Below are positions 6,576 through 9,204 of a stretch of 9,204 nucleotides of DNA, in pieces (the first letter of the stretch is position 1; the number at the start of each line of letters is the position of its first letter). The DNA comes from Desulfobacterales bacterium HSG17 (GTDB lineage: Bacteria; Desulfobacterota; Desulfobacteria; Desulfobacterales; Desulfococcaceae), in assembly GCA_030377945.1 (NCBI GenBank), contig JAUCGD010000117.1, forward strand, positions 1-9,204, in the 5' to 3' direction. The notes under the pieces are model-generated. The model ran no database searches and was not told where the DNA came from. It was given only the letters and a program-made list of their open reading frames with translations. The translations under genes and the position numbers were made by a program.

Positions 6576-6883
6576 GCTGATGTCAGCCTTTGTCAGAATC
6601 CGTTCACGGAACATTTGAAACTAATCACAGGGTGAAGAATCAAATGCCGCCGGCCCGGTCTGTATCAGCCTTTTTTCAGACAATTGTTATTGTCTGTATA
6701 AAATTACTGCATGGAATATGCCAGAATTTACAGAAAGGAATAATATATGTTAAGCCTATGAATTTATATTAAATAATTAGATTGAAAATCTTAATGCAGA
6801 TTTAAAATACTATGTTAAATTTATATAGTATTATAATTGATTAGATATTTGGATAGTTGTTAATATCCTGAGTTAGTTAAAAG
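6576..6883. other. Intergenic region with several small palindromes
   Basis: No gene is recognised. Palindromes seen are GCTGA/TCAGC (about 6576-6587, next to the tRNA-like RNA), TCCGT/ACGGA (6599-6610), CATTTGA (6612-6618) with TCAAATG (6640-6646), a perfect 8-bp stem CAGACAAT-TGTT-ATTGTCTG (6677-6696), and AATACTAT/ATAGTATT (about 6807-6833). The 6677-6696 palindrome could be an operator, as it has no T-tract on the 3' side in either direction and so is unlikely to be a terminator. The first three could belong to the tRNA-like transcript. Confidence 0.35.
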
Positions 6884-6925
6884 GCAAAAAAAATGGTGAT
6901 ATATGAAAAAATTTCACATATCACC
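6884..6925 (-). terminator. Rho-independent terminator of the cold-shock gene
   Basis: On the minus strand a stem of 13 pairs out of 14 (6895-6908 with 6912-6925, one A/C mismatch, very small loop) is followed at once by a run of eight T residues. It ends 45 nt downstream of the cold-shock stop codon. On the plus strand the T-run would precede the stem, so it should act only on minus-strand transcripts. Confidence 0.85.
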
Positions 6926-6969
6926 TATAATGGAGCCGGGCAGGAAAAGCCTGATGCTAATCTATTTTC

Positions 6970-7176
6970 CTAGAATGCCTTTACAGGTCTGACATTGTAA
7001 GCCTGTTTACCGTTTTGGGTCTCCTTGATTTCAAAAGTAACCGGATCATCGGCTTGCAGACCAAAATGGCCGTATTCCTTGACTCCTGATTTATGCAGAA
7101 AAACATCTCCGTGTTCTTCGCAAGTAATAAAGCCGAAGCCTTTTTTTTCACTATACCATTTGATTTGACCTTCCAT
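6970..7176 (-). CDS. Cold-shock domain protein (CspA family)
   Basis: Small single-domain RNA/DNA chaperone of 68 aa, the usual CspA-family size, expected to bind single-stranded RNA in the cytoplasm and melt secondary structure. The sequence begins MEGQIKWYSEKKGFGFI; RNP1 is KGFGFI (12-17) and RNP2 is VFLH (25-28), with the aromatic residues of the binding face kept. I chose ATG 7176 because AAGGAG lies 9 nt upstream and the domain begins there; the longer frame to 7209 only adds leader sequence. The gene stands alone on the minus strand with its own promoter-like sequence, a long leader and a terminator. It is not clearly in the RNA-repair operon, which starts beyond the terminator, though an RNA chaperone next to RNA repair is a suggestive neighbour. 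Which csp paralogue this is cannot be told. Confidence 0.95.
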   Translation of the reverse strand: MEGQIKWYSEKKGFGFITCEEHGDVFLHKSGVKEYGHFGLQADDPVTFEIKETQNGKQAYNVRPVKAF

Positions 7177-7338
7177 TCGGAGGTTCTCCTTTTTGTTTGT
7201 TTTGTGCATTTTCCCGGAAGATCACTTTGAAAGGTGGATCTAAAAACAATGTATTTCAGACTGGCCTCAAAATTTATTCACCAGAAATGCACAAATTTAT
7301 TAGTTATATTATAAACCACCTTCTTTACTCCATTTCAA
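7177..7338 (-). promoter_or_regulatory. Promoter and structured 5' leader of the cold-shock gene
   Basis: On the minus strand TTGAAA (7338-7333), a 19-nt spacer and a perfect TATAAT (7313-7308) make a plausible sigma-70 promoter. It gives a leader of about 125 nt, long as is common for cspA-type mRNAs. The leader has a perfect 11-bp inverted repeat, TTTGTGCATTT (7295-7285) and AAATGCACAAA (7211-7201), closing a large loop just before the ribosome site. The ribosome site itself can pair: GGAG-AAC-CTCC (7189-7179). Both features suggest control of translation by RNA structure. Confidence 0.5.
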
Positions 7339-7562
7339 CCTGTCTGTCAATGACTGCGTTTTGTGTTGTTTTTATGAAAATATGCTGCAATATATCATGC
7401 TGCTTAAGGAGTATATTTTAACGGATTGCAATGCTTTGATTTATACTTGAACAGCAGGCAGATTGGTGCTATTGCTGGGTATCTTTCAAAATGACAATTA
7501 AAGTTATTAAGTCTTTCAAAGAATGTCAAAATTATTTTTGGCATCAATAAAAGGTAACTCAA
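7339..7562. other. Divergent intergenic region between csp and the DUF2157 gene
   Basis: This is AT-rich non-coding DNA upstream of two divergent genes. Short overlapping frames on both strands show no recognisable domain and are not called. A promoter for the plus-strand DUF2157 gene must lie here if it heads its transcript, but I could not pick a convincing -35/-10 pair. Confidence 0.4.
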
Positions 7563-8864
7563 ATGAGCAAAAATATCAAATGGCTGTTTACTGAAATTGA
7601 TAAATGGGTAAAAAACGGTGTCATTGATTCGGTTCAAGGTGAAACTATCAAAAATCAGTATCCTGTTCCTGACCAGGGTATTTCCTGGGGGAAAATTATT
7701 TTTTCCACTATCGGAGCTATTATTTTTGGCCTTGGAGTTATTCTTCTTTTTGCATATAACTGGGAAAAGATGTCCAAATATGCCAAACTGGGTGTGGTCT
7801 TTTCATCTTTACTCACAGCCCACGGATTCGGTCTTTACCTGGGTCGTGATTCAAGCAGTCATAAAGCAGCCGGACAAGGGCTTCATGTTCTCGGAACCAT
7901 GCTGTTTGGTGCAGGTATATGGCTTGTTGCCCAGATTTACCATATTGACGAACATTTCCCCAATGCTTTTGTTGCCTGGAGTCTGGGTGCCCTGGCACTG
8001 GCATGGGCAGTTCCTTCAATCTCACAGGGCATAATAGCTTCTATATTGATGGTTTTCTGGAATGGGTTTGAGGTTTTTGAATTTAGAAATCCCAATCATT
8101 TTGCCAGTCCCATAATTCTCTCATGTATCCTGCCCCTTGCCTGGAAACTCCGTTCAAGAGCTTTACTCGGAACCGGAATCTGCTCTTTTATTCTGGCTTT
8201 ATGCTTCACCTGTTCAAGGGTTGATGATGATCTTATTCTTCCTGTTATTTTTTTCTGGTCTTGTGCTTTTATTGCATCAGGAATTATTTTAAAAGACCAT
8301 CCTGAATTTTCACAATTTTTCCCCATCTTTTCCTTTTTTGGTAATCTTCCCTATATGGCAGTTCTTTATGCAATGAGTTTTAAAAGTTCAGGAAAGTATC
8401 TTTTTCATATTGATTTTCAAAGTTTTGAAATAATTCTTTATTTTACCATACCTGCGCTGACTGCGGCAGTTCTATGGTTCATAGCCTTTAAAAGAATCAT
8501 ATCAAAAGATTACATGTCTGACTATTCATCTCTTGGTCATCTTGCAACACCGGCAGTTCTTATATTTTTCATTCTCCAGGCTGTTTTTGGAGGCATGAAA
8601 GGATGGCCTGGGGCAGCCTTTTACAATCTTATATATATTTTCCATTGTATTATGTTCATCTGTCATGGGTGCAAAACTATTAATATCAGGCAGACTGCTG
8701 TTGGATGCCTGCTGTTTTCCTTAATCGTCCTTACCCGTTATGTTGATCTTTTTGAAAGCTTAATTGTCCGTGCCATTATCTTTTTCTTCATAGGAACCGG
8801 AATTTTTGTTGTGGGTAATTTTTATTCAGGAGCTAAAAAGAAGGCAGAAGGAGGGATGGAATGA
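7563..8864 (+). CDS. DUF2157 domain-containing multi-pass membrane protein
   Basis: Integral membrane protein of unknown function, 433 aa. A short cytoplasmic N-terminus (about 1-40) containing WVKNGVIDSVQGETIKNQY fits the helical start of DUF2157 proteins. The family signature region follows: GLGVILLFAYNWEKMSKYAKL (about 57-77) and then GAGIWLVAQIYHIDEHFPNAF (about 116-136). About ten to twelve hydrophobic segments cover the rest, ending near residue 420 before a charged GAKKKAEGG tail. AAGG lies 8 nt before the ATG. The stop overlaps the start of the next frame as ATGA, and a strong AGGAGG lies within the last codons, so this gene heads a co-translated cluster. In many bacteria a DUF2157 gene is followed by a GDYXXLXY-domain gene, which appears to be missing here. 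Family call is confident; function is unknown. Confidence 0.88.
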   Translation: MSKNIKWLFTEIDKWVKNGVIDSVQGETIKNQYPVPDQGISWGKIIFSTIGAIIFGLGVILLFAYNWEKMSKYAKLGVVFSSLLTAHGFGLYLGRDSSSHKAAGQGLHVLGTMLFGAGIWLVAQIYHIDEHFPNAFVAWSLGALALAWAVPSISQGIIASILMVFWNGFEVFEFRNPNHFASPIILSCILPLAWKLRSRALLGTGICSFILALCFTCSRVDDDLILPVIFFWSCAFIASGIILKDHPEFSQFFPIFSFFGNLPYMAVLYAMSFKSSGKYLFHIDFQSFEIILYFTIPALTAAVLWFIAFKRIISKDYMSDYSSLGHLATPAVLIFFILQAVFGGMKGWPGAAFYNLIYIFHCIMFICHGCKTINIRQTAVGCLLFSLIVLTRYVDLFESLIVRAIIFFFIGTGIFVVGNFYSGAKKKAEGGME

Positions 8865-8968
8865 AATCAAAATATATTATAGCAGTTATAAGGCACAAAT
8901 CAATAATTACAAACCGGATAATTGAAGTGTTTCCCGTATTTAACTGGAGAAAACTTCACAATGACTGA
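8861..8968 (+). pseudogene. 35-residue ORF, possible remnant of a GDYXXLXY-domain gene
   Basis: A short frame starts at an ATG overlapping the DUF2157 stop (ATGA), 6 nt after a strong AGGAGG, so it is probably translated or once was. It begins MKSKYIIAVI, which resembles the basic-hydrophobic N-terminus of GDYXXLXY proteins, usual DUF2157 partners of roughly 170-200 aa. It then runs into an unrelated-looking charged stretch and stops after VFNWRKLHND. No GDY motif is present. It overlaps the next gene by 8 nt. An internal deletion is my inference; it could instead be a small leader peptide coupling the two flanking genes. Confidence 0.45.
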
Positions 8969-9204
8969 CTTAAAGAACCCAATCCTCATATATCTTAAAG
9001 GGTTTCTCTTTATAGTGATAGTCATTTGCAGTTCCATTCTTCTGATCTCAATGTATCCATCCTGGCAGACAGCATTTTTGATAACTCTAATCTGCTGGGC
9101 ATCAGCAAGATCCTATTATTTCATGTTTTACGTTATAGAGAAATATGTGGATAGCAATTACAAATTTTCAGGTGTGTTTTCATTTCTCAAATTTATGATT
9201 TCTC
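8961..9204 (+). CDS. Small membrane protein of unknown function, partial at the window end
   Basis: The frame opens MTDLKNPILIYLKGFLF and stays open to the last base (81 codons seen), so the C-terminus lies outside the window. Two hydrophobic segments are visible, roughly residues 14-31 and 37-52, separated by SMYPSWQTA. A polar YFMFYVIEKYVDSNYKFSG stretch follows, typical of short conserved inner-membrane proteins of unknown function. GGAG lies 11 nt before the ATG. The start overlaps the preceding 35-residue frame, so it is likely in one transcript with the DUF2157 gene. I do not assign a family. Confidence 0.7.
   Translation, partial: MTDLKNPILIYLKGFLFIVIVICSSILLISMYPSWQTAFLITLICWASARSYYFMFYVIEKYVDSNYKFSGVFSFLKFMIS

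Noticed and set aside
6677..6696. CAGACAAT-TGTT-ATTGTCTG stem as a terminator
   Set aside because: The T-run precedes the stem on the plus strand and would be an A-run after it on the minus strand, so it does not fit a rho-independent terminator.
7404..7637. 77-codon minus-strand frame upstream of and overlapping the DUF2157 gene, and the plus-strand frame 7197-7421
   Set aside because: No domain similarity; the first overlaps the well-supported DUF2157 start and the second lies antisense to the cold-shock leader.

Overview
The window is AT-rich bacterial DNA with tightly packed operons, Gram-negative-type genes (an ElyC/SanA/YdcF-like envelope protein, a cold-shock protein, a DUF2157 membrane protein) and many palindromic repeats. 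The gene set and repeat style suggest a deltaproteobacterium, perhaps a Desulfobacterales sulfate reducer. That placement is inferred from general resemblance, not from a marker gene.

The centre (about 6575 down to 975, minus strand) is an RNA-repair locus. In transcription order it holds a tRNA-like RNA with intact D, anticodon and T arms but a broken acceptor stem (6503-6575), rtcB RNA ligase (6147-4969), a slipin/SPFH protein (4944-3610), rtcA RNA 3'-phosphate cyclase (3124-2108) and a second, divergent RtcB of the release-factor-H-coupled type (2111-975). rtcA and the second rtcB overlap by ATGA. RtcA converts RNA 3'-phosphates to 2',3'-cyclic phosphates and RtcB joins such ends to 5'-OH ends, so the set can reseal cleaved tRNA or rRNA. 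A tRNA-like RNA beside rtcB recalls the yrlBA-rtcBA layout of Salmonella. No RtcR activator, Ro60 or PrfH is encoded in the window.

Mobile repeats have reshaped the locus. Two 222-bp copies of a MITE-like element lie in inverted orientation at 3154-3375 and 4536-4757, each with a perfect 6-bp target duplication. The second interrupts the slipin gene. Removing it and one duplication copy restores an uninterrupted slipin frame. Two further palindromic clusters (776-960 and 3419-3545) are built from hairpins sharing a TTTA/TAAA loop, several flanked by an NTAG tetranucleotide as in REP sequences.

Downstream of the operon, a minus-strand ElyC/SanA/YdcF-like gene (724-197) has lost its C-terminal third; nothing is recognised in 1-196. 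Upstream, a minus-strand cold-shock gene (7176-6970) has a promoter-like sequence, a long structured leader and a clear terminator. The plus strand from 7563 carries a DUF2157 membrane protein, a 35-residue ORF where a GDYXXLXY partner would be expected, and a membrane protein running off the window end.
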